A DNA stretch of 39,263 nucleotides from Nitrospinaceae bacterium (lineage in GTDB: Bacteria; Nitrospinota; Nitrospinia; Nitrospinales; Nitrospinaceae), in contig JAHELC010000018.1 of assembly GCA_024644405.1 (NCBI GenBank), positions 1 to 39,263 on the forward strand. The letters run 5' to 3'. Of the stretch, positions 17,457 to 25,524 are shown in pieces. The position numbers were made by a program, and so were the translations under genes. The number at the start of each line of letters is the position of its first letter. Positions within the stretch are counted from its first letter, which is position 1. The notes beneath the pieces are model-generated. The model saw only the letters and a list, made by a program, of their open reading frames with translations, was not told the origin of the DNA and searched no databases.

Positions 17457-18437
17457 TCAAAACGGAGTGAACGCCGGGTGCGCCGCCGGATTGCGTGTGT
17501 CAAACCGGTACAGTCCCTCTTCTTGAGCGATACGAATCGTCTCCTGGTGTTCCTCCGAGGTCGTCCGCCGGTTGATTTCGCGGTAACGGTTTTCCGTCAC
17601 CTTCCACGCCGGACGATACTGGTCCATGATGTTGGTATACGCATGCAGTGACACTTCCTGAGCGAGAAACCGCATGATGCGGCGCGCATCTCCTGTGTTC
17701 CCCGGCATCACCAGGTGGCGCACCAGCACCCCGCGTTTCGCCAAACCTGTTTCGTCAAATACGAGGTCGCCCACCTGCTTCTGCATTTCCTGGATGACCG
17801 CCCGCGCCGCCTGCGGATATTTTTTCGCCTTCAGGTATCTCGCCGATAAGCCCTCATCCCAGTACTTGAAATCCGGCATATAGATGTCCACGATGCCGTC
17901 CATCAACCGGATACTTTCCAGCGAATCGTACGCGCCGGTGTTGTACACCAGCGGCAGTCTGAGGCCCATCTGCACCGCGAGCGGGAGGGATTCCAGAATT
18001 TGCGGCACCACATGTTCGGGCGTCACGAAATTGATATTGTGGCACCCCTTTTCCTGCAACGCGAGCATCATCTGTGCGAGGGTTTCCGGTCGCGCTTCCA
18101 CGCCGTCACGGTCCTGACTGATCTCGAAATTCTGGCAGAATACGCACTTCAGGTTGCACATCGAGAAAAAGATCGTGCCGCTGCCGTTCCAGCCTCGCAG
18201 GCAGTCTTCTTCGCCGAAATGGGGAAAGTGGCTCGACACCCAGGCATATCTCCCGGTTTTGCAGAGCGCCCATTCGTCTTTGAGGCGGTCGACCTCGCAA
18301 TCGCGCGGGCACACCTTGCAACTTTTCAGGTGCTGGAGGCCTTGCCGCGACCGGCGATACAGTTCTCCCGTCCGGAACAGCTTCATATACGCCGGTTCAA
18401 AATCCTTGGAATTGATTTGAAAATCTTGGGTATTCAT
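17457..18437 (-). CDS. Radical SAM protein, PflX-like (COG1313 type)
   Basis: The 326-residue product resembles the PflX-like proteins often named putative pyruvate formate-lyase activating enzymes, whose real substrate is unknown. The N-terminal part has two cysteines in CKVCPRDCEV plus a third in WALCKTGRY. It is followed by the radical SAM cluster CNLKCVFCQN (CX3CX2C), which binds the 4Fe-4S/SAM centre. Downstream blocks include TPEHVVPQI and DIYMPDFKYWD, then VLVRHLVMPGN, typical of the family. The start at 18437 has a gaggga site. A longer frame to 18473 lacks one. No glycyl-radical enzyme gene is nearby, so a pyruvate formate-lyase role is not supported here. Confidence 0.85.
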   Translation of the reverse strand: MNTQDFQINSKDFEPAYMKLFRTGELYRRSRQGLQHLKSCKVCPRDCEVDRLKDEWALCKTGRYAWVSSHFPHFGEEDCLRGWNGSGTIFFSMCNLKCVFCQNFEISQDRDGVEARPETLAQMMLALQEKGCHNINFVTPEHVVPQILESLPLAVQMGLRLPLVYNTGAYDSLESIRLMDGIVDIYMPDFKYWDEGLSARYLKAKKYPQAARAVIQEMQKQVGDLVFDETGLAKRGVLVRHLVMPGNTGDARRIMRFLAQEVSLHAYTNIMDQYRPAWKVTENRYREINRRTTSEEHQETIRIAQEEGLYRFDTRNPAAHPAFTPF

Positions 18438-18830
18438 ATTCCCTCGATATCTGATAATCAGCATTATAAACATTTAAATTTGATCCTGCAGGGATGTGAC
18501 GCCGCCCGGTGGGGTGAGTTTGAAAGCGAATAAAAAACGAAAATTAGGATCAATAAAAATGCGGTTCGCGAATGGCTAAGAATAGTGCTATAGTGATAAG
18601 CCTTGCCACGGCAAGTCAATTACTCCTTTCCTTGATGCCATCCCGGCGGTTCCACCCAAACATCAAAAGCGGTATAAAATGATTGACAAATAAATAATAA
18701 CCGTTTAAGTTAGGAGAGAACCCCAAGAAGTAATACTTCCTAAACCCTCTGAAATCAATCAAATATCCGGATAATCCCGCGAAATGGTTTCCATATAGAG
18801 AGTCTCTTGAGGGGATTCTGAGACATCTCC
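18438..18830. other. Non-coding stretch between divergent radical SAM gene and rho
   Basis: This AT-rich 393-base stretch carries no convincing gene on either strand. The short frames in it have no binding site or family resemblance. It holds a small inverted repeat cttgccacggcaag at 18602-18615. A weak promoter-like pair lies at 18683-18711: a perfect ttgaca, a 17-base spacer and a poor taagtt. A 5-base GGGGA/TCCCC inverted repeat with a 12-base loop lies at 18811-18832, just before the C-rich rho leader. Transcription of rho presumably begins inside it. Confidence 0.5.
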
Positions 18831-18926
18831 CCAAACCCACTCGATCACATACGCAAACACAAGGCAATCATCAACCACAAGACAATTCACAGTCCATCCA
18901 CCTAACCTTTTACCCAACGACCACCC
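18831..18926 (+). promoter_or_regulatory. C-rich, G-poor rho leader, probable Rho-utilisation (rut) site
   Basis: By direct count these 96 bases contain 39 C, 36 A, 14 T and only 7 G. They end at the rho ATG, and the C-rich, G-poor character continues into the first codons. Such an unstructured C>G bubble with many YC dinucleotides is what Rho binds. In E. coli rho limits its own expression by terminating in its leader, so autogenous control is the natural reading here. No Shine-Dalgarno sequence is present before the ATG. Confidence 0.6.
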
Positions 18927-20204
18927 ATGACTGAAACGACACAACCACCCACCACCAATATTGAAGAATTAAAAAGCAAAACCATTTCCGAATTGACCAA
19001 TCTGGCGAAGACTCTGAAAATTCAGGGTCATAGCGGTTTAAAAAAGCAGGATTTGATCTTCAAGATACTCCAGGTCCAGATCGAAAAAGAAGGTCTGATG
19101 TTCGGCCAGGGTGTTCTGGAAATTCTACCGGACGGATTCGGATTTCTGCGGGCACCCACCTATAACTACCTGCCGGGCCCGGATGACATTTACGTTTCCC
19201 CTTCGCAGATACGCCGCTTCGACATGCATACCGGAGATACGATCTCCGGGCAGATCCGTCCGCCCAAGGAAAATGAGCGGTATTTCGCTTTGTTGAAGGT
19301 TGAGGCCATCAACTTTGAGAACCCGGACAAAACCAAAGACAAGATCCTGTTCGACAACCTGACGCCGTTGTATCCCGAGGAGCGTCTGCGTCTGGAAACT
19401 CCGAACAGCAAGGATTACAGCGCGCGTATCATGGATCTGATGACGCCGATAGGCAAAGGCCAGCGCGGCCTGATCGTGGCCCCGCCGCGAACGGGTAAAA
19501 CCATGCTGTTGCAATCGATCGCCAACAGTATCAGCACCAATTTCCCGGAAGTGGTCCTCATTGTGTTGTTGATTGACGAACGTCCGGAAGAAGTGACGGA
19601 CATGCAACGGTCGGTCAAGGGCGAGACCATCAGCTCCACCTTCGACGAGCCGGCCCAGCGCCACGTCCAGGTTGCGGAAATGGTGATCGAAAAGGCCAAA
19701 CGGCTGGTCGAGCACAAGAAGGACGTGGTGATTCTCCTGGACAGCATCACCCGGCTGGCGCGGGCTTACAACGCCATCGTGCCGCCCAGCGGCAAAGTGC
19801 TTTCCGGGGGTGTGGATTCCAACGCCTTGCAACGGCCCAAACGGTTTTTCGGCGCCGCCCGGAACCTCGAGGAGGGGGGCAGTCTCACCATCATCGCCAC
19901 CGCGCTGGTGGATACCGGAAGCCGCATGGACGACGTCATTTTTGAGGAATTCAAGGGCACCGGCAACATGGAAATCGTCCTCGACCGGAAACTGGCCGAC
20001 AAACGGACATTCCCCTCGATCGATATCAACCGGTCCGGCACCCGAAAAGAGGAGTTGCTCATGGAAGAGGAGGAATTACAACGCATTTGGCTGCTTAGAA
20101 AAGTTTTGCTCCCCATGGGCATCCATGATACGATGGAGCTCTTACTCCAGAGAATGAAAGAAACCAAGACGAACGCCGAGTTTATCCAATCGATGAACTC
20201 CTGA
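18927..20204 (+). CDS. rho: Transcription termination factor Rho
   Basis: Rho is a hexameric RNA-dependent ATPase that ends transcription and suppresses antisense RNA. The 425-residue product has the N-terminal helical domain (about 12-52) and the cold-shock-like RNA-binding domain with GFGFLR at 70-75. The ATPase core has Walker A APPRTGKT at 185-192, Walker B in VVILLDS near 267-273, the Q-loop [11 protein letters not shown] at 292-302 and the R-loop GTGNME at 344-349. Length is close to E. coli Rho (419), with no large insertion. The ATG lacks a Shine-Dalgarno site and lies in a G-poor leader. It is followed by rpmE after 33 bases. Confidence 0.97.
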   Translation: MTETTQPPTTNIEELKSKTISELTNLAKTLKIQGHSGLKKQDLIFKILQVQIEKEGLMFGQGVLEILPDGFGFLRAPTYNYLPGPDDIYVSPSQIRRFDMHTGDTISGQIRPPKENERYFALLKVEAINFENPDKTKDKILFDNLTPLYPEERLRLETPNSKDYSARIMDLMTPIGKGQRGLIVAPPRTGKTMLLQSIANSISTNFPEVVLIVLLIDERPEEVTDMQRSVKGETISSTFDEPAQRHVQVAEMVIEKAKRLVEHKKDVVILLDSITRLARAYNAIVPPSGKVLSGGVDSNALQRPKRFFGAARNLEEGGSLTIIATALVDTGSRMDDVIFEEFKGTGNMEIVLDRKLADKRTFPSIDINRSGTRKEELLMEEEELQRIWLLRKVLLPMGIHDTMELLLQRMKETKTNAEFIQSMNS

Positions 20205-20237
20205 TTTTACCGTTATTTAAGAGAGGTTCAAGTCGTT

Positions 20238-20498
20238 ATGAAAGCTGAGATTCATCCGGAATATCATGAAACCACCTTTGTCTGCGCCTGTGGCAACAAA
20301 GTGGATGTCCGTTCCACGGTCAAGGACCAGCATGTCGAAATCTGTTCTGCCTGTCATCCATTCTTTACCGGCAAGCAGAAACTGGTGGACAGCGCCGGAC
20401 GGATCGAGAAATTCACCCGGAAATATCAGAAAGCCAAAGCGGCCAAATCATCCAAGGCGACCCAAGAAGTTCCGGCCGAAGAATCCGCTCCCAATTAG
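20238..20498 (+). CDS. rpmE: 50S ribosomal protein L31, zinc type
   Basis: L31 bridges the 50S central protuberance and the 30S head. The 86-residue product is the zinc form, with Cys16, Cys18, Cys36 and Cys39 in CACGN and [13 protein letters not shown]. It then carries an extra C-terminal tail of about 20 residues rich in Lys, Ala, Ser and Glu. The usual type is about 65-75 residues long. The start has a gagagg site. The rho-rpmE-prfA-prmC order is well known in several bacterial groups. Confidence 0.96.
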   Translation: MKAEIHPEYHETTFVCACGNKVDVRSTVKDQHVEICSACHPFFTGKQKLVDSAGRIEKFTRKYQKAKAAKSSKATQEVPAEESAPN

Positions 20499-20586
20499 CT
20501 TCCCCCCTTTCTATATTCGTTACCCGCAGTCCCCTATTATACCATCAATCTAAAATACAGTTTCGTTCGACGAACCGGTTTTCCCC

Positions 20587-21657
20587 ATGTTTGAACAGTT
20601 AGCTGAAATTGAAAAGCGATACGAGGAGCTCAATCAATTGATGAGTGATCCCAAAGTGATCCAGCAACAGTCGGAATTCCAGAAGCTGGCCAAGGAGCAG
20701 TCCGAGATTGCCCAAGTCGTCAAGGAATACCAGGTATGGAAAAAAAACGCGCGTCAGTTGGAAGAGAACCAGAAAATCCTGGAAGAGGAAAAGGATGCGG
20801 AATTGGTGGACCTGGCCCGGGAAGAGGTCGAATCCCTGGTACAGCAAAAAGAAAAGAATGAAATGCAGTTGAAATTTTTACTGCTTCCCAAAGATCCGCG
20901 CGACGCTAAAAACGTAATTATGGAAATCCGGGCGGGAACCGGTGGCGACGAAGCGGGTTTGTTCTGCGCCGATCTGTTCAGGATGTATTCGCGTTATGCT
21001 GAAACCTTGAATTGGAAAGTGGACATCATGAGCAGCAATGAAACCGGTGTCGGCGGGTTCAAGGAAGTGATTTTCAGCATCCAGGGCAAGGGCGTATTCA
21101 GCAAACTCAAATATGAGGCCGGGACCCACCGGGTCCAACGGGTGCCGACCACCGAAACGCAGGGACGCATCCATACCTCGGCGGTGACAGTGGCGATTTT
21201 ACCCGAAGCGGAGGATGTTGACGTCCAAGTGAATCCGGCAGACCTGAAAGTAGATGTCTACCGTTCTTCCGGACCGGGAGGTCAAAGTGTCAATACCACC
21301 GATTCGGCTGTACGGATCACCCACGTGCCCAGCGGTATTGTGGTCACCTGCCAGGATGAAAAGTCGCAGCACAAAAACAAGGACAAGGCGATGAAAGTTC
21401 TGCGTGCCCGTTTGTACGATGAGGAACAACGCAAACAGCAGGAGGAGTTGTCGGCGAACCGAAAGCAACAGATCGGGAGCGGAGACCGGAGCGAACGGAT
21501 TCGGACCTACAATTTCCCCCAGGAGCGGGTGACGGATCACAGGATTGGCTTGACTCTCCACAAGCTGTCCCAGATCATGGAAGGCGACCTCAATGAACTT
21601 CTGGAAAAAGTTACCCTGTATTTCCAGGCCGAAGCCTTGAAGGGCAGTCAAAACTGA
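20587..21657 (+). CDS. prfA: Peptide chain release factor 1
   Basis: RF1 reads UAA and UAG stop codons and triggers hydrolysis of the peptidyl-tRNA. The 356-residue product has a long helical N-terminus, the block [13 protein letters not shown], the stop-codon tripeptide at 187-189 and the catalytic GGQ at 231-233 in [17 protein letters not shown]. The tripeptide is Pro-Thr-Thr, a member of the PxT set that defines RF1 (RF2 has SPF). The ATG has no clear Shine-Dalgarno site. The 88 bases before it hold small palindromes around 20565-20580. It is followed by prmC, which encodes the enzyme that methylates the GGQ glutamine. Confidence 0.97.
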   Translation: MFEQLAEIEKRYEELNQLMSDPKVIQQQSEFQKLAKEQSEIAQVVKEYQVWKKNARQLEENQKILEEEKDAELVDLAREEVESLVQQKEKNEMQLKFLLLPKDPRDAKNVIMEIRAGTGGDEAGLFCADLFRMYSRYAETLNWKVDIMSSNETGVGGFKEVIFSIQGKGVFSKLKYEAGTHRVQRVPTTETQGRIHTSAVTVAILPEAEDVDVQVNPADLKVDVYRSSGPGGQSVNTTDSAVRITHVPSGIVVTCQDEKSQHKNKDKAMKVLRARLYDEEQRKQQEELSANRKQQIGSGDRSERIRTYNFPQERVTDHRIGLTLHKLSQIMEGDLNELLEKVTLYFQAEALKGSQN

Positions 21658-21691
21658 TAACGCCCCATCGATTTTTTCCGCCGGATACCTT

Positions 21692-22591
21692 ATGATGGAT
21701 TCTCCTCAAAAAATTTCTGTGACTCTCAGTAGTGCATTGCGGGAAGCGGCCGAAACGCTTTCTTCAAATCGCATTGAACAGGCACGATTGGAAGCGGAAC
21801 TACTTCTGGCACATATTTTGGATGTGAGGAAGGAAGATCTCATTATCCATTCGGAACACGAGCTGCCGGGCCCGCAGGAGGATAAATTCCGACAACTCGT
21901 CGAACGGCGTTGCCGGAAAGAGCCTCTCGCTTACATCGTCGGTCACCGGGAATTCTGGTCGTTGGAGTTCGCGGTCAATCCGAAGGTGTTGATCCCCCGT
22001 CCCGAAACAGAGGGTGTAATCGAGCGTTTGTTGAATCTTGCCGAAGATGTTGCGAATGAAAAAGCCATGCGTATTCTGGATGTGGGGACCGGATCGGGAA
22101 ACCTCGCCATCGTGGCGGCATTGGAGTTTCCCAGGGCCCGGGTGACAGCGGTGGATCACTCCGTCGATGCTCTTGAGATGGCGCGGAGGAATGCCCTCCG
22201 GCACCAGGTGGCGGACCGGATTGAGTTTTTAAAAATGGATTTGATGCGCGAATGGAACCTTCCACATAACGATCTGTATGACTGCATTCTTGCCAATCCT
22301 CCTTATATTCCTACCAGAGAATTGGAGCATTTAATGCCCGACGTCCGTGATTACGAGCCGCGAGCGGCATTGGATGGCGGTTCGGACGGCTTGGCGTGTT
22401 ACCGGAGAATCGTGGCGAATGCTTTTTCCTATTTAAAGCCGGAAGGCCATCTGATATTCGAAGTGGGAACGGATCAGGCCGGGCCGGTGAAGCAGAGCCT
22501 TCAGGCTCATGGCGGGTGGGATGAAATTGCAATCCTGCAGGATTTGAGCGGGCGCGACCGCGTGGTTTCCACGAGGAGGGCGCTTGGATAA
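21692..22591 (+). CDS. prmC: Release factor glutamine methyltransferase PrmC
   Basis: PrmC uses SAM to methylate the glutamine of the GGQ motif of RF1 and RF2, which speeds peptide release. The 299-residue product has the helical N-domain with LEAELLLAHILDVRKEDL, the linker block PLAYIVGHREFW and RPETE. The SAM-binding motif DVGTGSGN lies at 130-137 and the catalytic NPPY at 202-205. It follows its substrate gene prfA after 34 bases. The first of two adjacent ATG codons is used. The last eight bases overlap murA. Confidence 0.96.
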   Translation: MMDSPQKISVTLSSALREAAETLSSNRIEQARLEAELLLAHILDVRKEDLIIHSEHELPGPQEDKFRQLVERRCRKEPLAYIVGHREFWSLEFAVNPKVLIPRPETEGVIERLLNLAEDVANEKAMRILDVGTGSGNLAIVAALEFPRARVTAVDHSVDALEMARRNALRHQVADRIEFLKMDLMREWNLPHNDLYDCILANPPYIPTRELEHLMPDVRDYEPRAALDGGSDGLACYRRIVANAFSYLKPEGHLIFEVGTDQAGPVKQSLQAHGGWDEIAILQDLSGRDRVVSTRRALG

Positions 22592-23837
22592 AATCATCGT
22601 GGAGGGCGGTCATCCGCTGAACGGCCAGGTGACCATCAGCGGTGCTAAAAATGCGGTGTTACCGGTATTGGCGGCAACTCTGCTCACTCAGGGAAAATGT
22701 AAGGTTCAGGCTGTGCCGAGGGTCCGCGACGTCACCACAATGGTTCGCCTGGTGCAGGAACTGGGGGCCGGGGTCGACTGTTTTGAAGGCGACAGTGTCG
22801 TTCTGGATACCACGGGAATCAATAATCCGATAGCACCCTACGATCTGGTGTCGACCATGCGCGCCTCCTGCCTGGTGCTGGGTCCTTTGCTGGCGCGGCT
22901 GGGCGAAGCCAAAGTTTCGTTGCCCGGAGGATGTGCCATCGGGGCGCGTCCTATTGACCTTCACATTAAAGGACTGGAAGCGCTGGGGGCAAACATCCGG
23001 CTGGAGGAAGGTTACGTTCACGGTATCGCCAAAAAACTGAAAGGAGTTCGCCATACGTTTGACCTGGTAACGGTCACCGGCACCATGAACGTCATGATGG
23101 CGGCGGCTTTGGCGGAAGGGGAAACGGTACTCAATAATGCCGCCCGGGAACCGGAAGTGAGTTTTCTGGCCGATATCTTGAATCATTCAGGTGCTAAAAT
23201 AAAAGGTGCCGGAACCGAAAAAATCGTTATCCAGGGAGTGACGTCTTTAGCGCCGATTGAATGCCGGATATTACCGGACCGGATTGAAGCGGCGACTTAC
23301 ATGATTGCCGGCGCTATCGCCAACGGCGATGTGGAAGTGCTGAATTGCGTGCCCGGCCATATGGAACCCATCATCGACAAACTGCGTCAAACTGGTGTAA
23401 CGGTAGATACGCGTGAAAATTCGGTTCGGGTGAAAGGTAACGGATTGTTGTCCCCTGTGGACATCACCACCGAACCTTATCCCGGTTTTGCGACGGACGT
23501 GCAGGCACAGTTCATGACTTTGATGACCCTGGCAGGAGGCCAGAGCAGGATTACCGAAACCGTTTTCGAAAACCGGTTTATGCATGTGGCGGAGTTGAAA
23601 CGTATGGGTGCAGATATTTCCATCGAAGGCCACACGGCGACCGTGCGGGGAGTGAAGCAATTGAGCGGTGCTCCGGTTATGGCCACCGATTTGCGGGCGA
23701 GTGCCTGCCTCGTTCTGGCGGGACTGGTTGCTGAGCGGGATACGGTGGTTTCGCGGGTCTACCATATTGACCGGGGATATCAGGATATGGAGAAAAAGTT
23801 GTCTCAGTTGGGAGCTGCCATTCGCCGAGTCAAATAA
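22584..23837 (+). CDS. murA: UDP-N-acetylglucosamine 1-carboxyvinyltransferase MurA
   Basis: MurA performs the first committed step of peptidoglycan synthesis, transferring enolpyruvate from PEP to UDP-GlcNAc in the cytoplasm. The 417-residue product has Lys22-Asn23 in SGAKNAVLP and the catalytic loop with Cys117 in LPGGCAIGARP. This cysteine is the one that fosfomycin modifies, so the enzyme is of the fosfomycin-sensitive type. The start is TTG at 22584, inside the end of prmC, with a gaggagg site about five bases upstream. The overlap suggests translational coupling. Confidence 0.97.
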   Translation: MDKIIVEGGHPLNGQVTISGAKNAVLPVLAATLLTQGKCKVQAVPRVRDVTTMVRLVQELGAGVDCFEGDSVVLDTTGINNPIAPYDLVSTMRASCLVLGPLLARLGEAKVSLPGGCAIGARPIDLHIKGLEALGANIRLEEGYVHGIAKKLKGVRHTFDLVTVTGTMNVMMAAALAEGETVLNNAAREPEVSFLADILNHSGAKIKGAGTEKIVIQGVTSLAPIECRILPDRIEAATYMIAGAIANGDVEVLNCVPGHMEPIIDKLRQTGVTVDTRENSVRVKGNGLLSPVDITTEPYPGFATDVQAQFMTLMTLAGGQSRITETVFENRFMHVAELKRMGADISIEGHTATVRGVKQLSGAPVMATDLRASACLVLAGLVAERDTVVSRVYHIDRGYQDMEKKLSQLGAAIRRVK

Positions 23838-23894
23838 CCTGCGTGGCTCCATGTAAGATCAATGGGGGAACGTAATTTGAAAACAGAGGTAACC

Positions 23895-25004
23895 ATGGAC
23901 CGTCCAATTAATCTTGAGGAACAGGACATTCGCCATGTTTTATTTTGGATGCCGCACTGGATTGGAGATGTGGTGTTCGCGCTTCCCACTATTCAGGCCT
24001 TAAGAGCCCGTTTGCCTCATGTGCGGATAACGGTGGTGGCTCATCCTCCCGCCCACGAATTTTTGTCGCACCATCCTTCCATCGATTCCGTAATCAAAAT
24101 CCCCTACACCCAGGAAGACGGTTTTGGGTCTGCCTGCCGGTTTGCGCGGGGTTTGAAAAAATATCAGTTTGACCTGGCGGTGTTGTTTCCCAATTCCTTT
24201 CGCAGTGCAGTCATGGCATGGCTGTCGGGAGCCAAAATCCGGATCGGTTATCGAACGGAAGGTCGTGGACTTCTGTTGACGCATCCACTCGTCGTACAGA
24301 AAGATTCAAAATCAATCCATGGAATGGACTATTATTCCAGAATCGTATCCTGTCTGGGAATCCATGAAGTGGAAAAGAAATTCGAGCCCATCATTTCAGA
24401 GGCAGAAGTGGAACAACAGGAGGAATTGCTGGCTCAGCAGGGAATTTATCCAGGTGATGTTAAAATAGCGATTCAACCGGGAGCCTCCAAGCAGGAAAAG
24501 CGGTGGCATCCGGAACGATTCGGTATATTGTGTCAAAAACTGATCAAGGAAAAAGGGGCCAAAATTCTGTTGTTGGGAAGCGATGCGGAGGTGGAGCTGA
24601 TCGAGCAGGTCAGGAAATTCTGCCCGCGAGAGCACTCCCTGATTTTCACGGGTCTGAATTTGCGGACGGTGCTGGCCTTGCTCCGGAACTGCCAACTGCT
24701 GATCGCCAACGACAGCGGCCTCATGAATCTGGCGGCCATGGTGGAAACGCCCCTGGTTGCCATATTCGGTCCGGGAAGCCCTAAAACCAGCAGTCCCTGC
24801 ATCGAACCTGCCAAAAAGGAAATCGTCACAAAAAATTTCCCCTGCTCACCCTGCCGGCACAATTTTTTCAAGGAATGCAAACCCTCACCTCACAACAAAC
24901 CCTTTTGCATTGAAGACATCAGCGTCAAGGACGTGTCGGATGCGGTCTATCAATTGTTAGAGAGAATTGATATGCGTTCAGAAGGAAGGGGAATCAAGGA
25001 TTGA
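23895..25004 (+). CDS. waaF: ADP-heptose:LPS heptosyltransferase-like protein (GT9)
   Basis: The 369-residue product belongs to glycosyltransferase family 9, which adds heptose to the lipopolysaccharide inner core at the inner membrane. It has the N-terminal block FWMPHWIGDVVFALPTIQAL, a central IAIQPGASKQEKRWHPERF and the nucleotide-sugar segment ANDSGLMNLAAMVETPLVAI followed by FGPGSP. A C-terminal cysteine block FPCSPC...FCIEDI follows. WaaF (heptosyltransferase II) fits best, but another GT9 member is possible. The ATG at 23895 is preferred over one at 23862 because of an agagg site. Its 3' end overlaps the converging PRC-barrel gene by 11 bases. Confidence 0.82.
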   Translation: MDRPINLEEQDIRHVLFWMPHWIGDVVFALPTIQALRARLPHVRITVVAHPPAHEFLSHHPSIDSVIKIPYTQEDGFGSACRFARGLKKYQFDLAVLFPNSFRSAVMAWLSGAKIRIGYRTEGRGLLLTHPLVVQKDSKSIHGMDYYSRIVSCLGIHEVEKKFEPIISEAEVEQQEELLAQQGIYPGDVKIAIQPGASKQEKRWHPERFGILCQKLIKEKGAKILLLGSDAEVELIEQVRKFCPREHSLIFTGLNLRTVLALLRNCQLLIANDSGLMNLAAMVETPLVAIFGPGSPKTSSPCIEPAKKEIVTKNFPCSPCRHNFFKECKPSPHNKPFCIEDISVKDVSDAVYQLLERIDMRSEGRGIKD

Positions 25005-25389
25005 TGTTGGATTCCGTGATGTCCCAATAGGGTTCCAGGTCATAGTAACCCAAAATGACCTGTTCCTTTTCCAGGGTAAGGGATTGGACATCGTTGATGG
25101 AAGGAGATTGCTGTATGGAATCCAAACGCCAGGAGGTTTTGACTTTCCCCATCTCAAGCGTTTCATAATGTTCCCTGGGAAACAGAACTATTTTTCCATC
25201 GGTGAATAAAAACCCACCGATGGTTAAAACCAGATATCTCGGATTGTAGGATTCCGGGTCGACCATCAGGCCCTGGATACGGCCCACCACCTCATCCTGA
25301 ATGTCATACAAATAAAAACCGACGATACGATTGTCGGGATACAGACTGTAGACATTATCGTCGATATACTTTAACGGACTTGGAGTCAC
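24994..25389 (-). CDS. PRC-barrel domain protein
   Basis: The product has a segment NRIVGFYLYDIQDEVVGRIQ and later YLVLTIGGFLFTDGKIVLFP. This is the small beta-barrel pattern of PRC-barrel proteins, which occur in RimM and in photosynthetic reaction centres and often have unknown roles as stand-alone proteins. It is short, with no signal sequence or membrane helix. The frame is open to a TTG at 25407. The GTG at 25389 is preferred because ctggag lies just upstream, giving 131 residues. The 3' end overlaps the waaF-like gene tail to tail by 11 bases. Confidence 0.75.
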   Translation of the reverse strand: MTPSPLKYIDDNVYSLYPDNRIVGFYLYDIQDEVVGRIQGLMVDPESYNPRYLVLTIGGFLFTDGKIVLFPREHYETLEMGKVKTSWRLDSIQQSPSINDVQSLTLEKEQVILGYYDLEPYWDITESNINP

Positions 25390-25433
25390 CAATATCTCCA
25401 GTTTCAATTTGGGAAGGTTTCGCTTAGAATTAA

Positions 25434-25442
25434 AGTATAACA
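25434..25442 (-). promoter_or_regulatory. Extended -10 promoter for the PRC-barrel gene
   Basis: On the - strand the sequence tgttatact contains a near-consensus -10 (tatact) with the TG of an extended -10 element in the right place. No good -35 is seen, as is common for this class. Start of transcription would be near 25427, about 38 bases before the preferred GTG. Confidence 0.55.
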
Positions 25443-25465
25443 GAGTTTGAATTCGGTTGTATAAT
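25437..25465 (+). promoter_or_regulatory. Sigma-70-type promoter for the DUF4124 gene
   Basis: ataaca (25437-25442), 17 bases, then a perfect tataat (25460-25465). The start site would lie near 25472, about 50 bases before the ATG at 25525. Its -35 element overlaps the extended -10 of the opposite promoter, so both cannot easily be occupied at once. Confidence 0.65.
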
Positions 25466-25524
25466 CTTAAAGTAGTTTCGATAAGTTAGATTAATTACGT
25501 TTGAATTTAACCGTCCCCTGTCCT

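Noticed and set aside
17457-18437. Possible pyruvate formate-lyase activating enzyme
   Set aside because: The cysteine pattern and flanking blocks fit the PflX-like group, and no glycyl-radical enzyme gene is adjacent. The activase name would overstate what can be seen.
18616-18944. Two short - strand frames upstream of rho (83 and 61 codons)
   Set aside because: They have no binding site, no family motif and odd Cys/Trp content, and one overlaps the rho start. A non-coding leader with promoter and rut function explains the region better.
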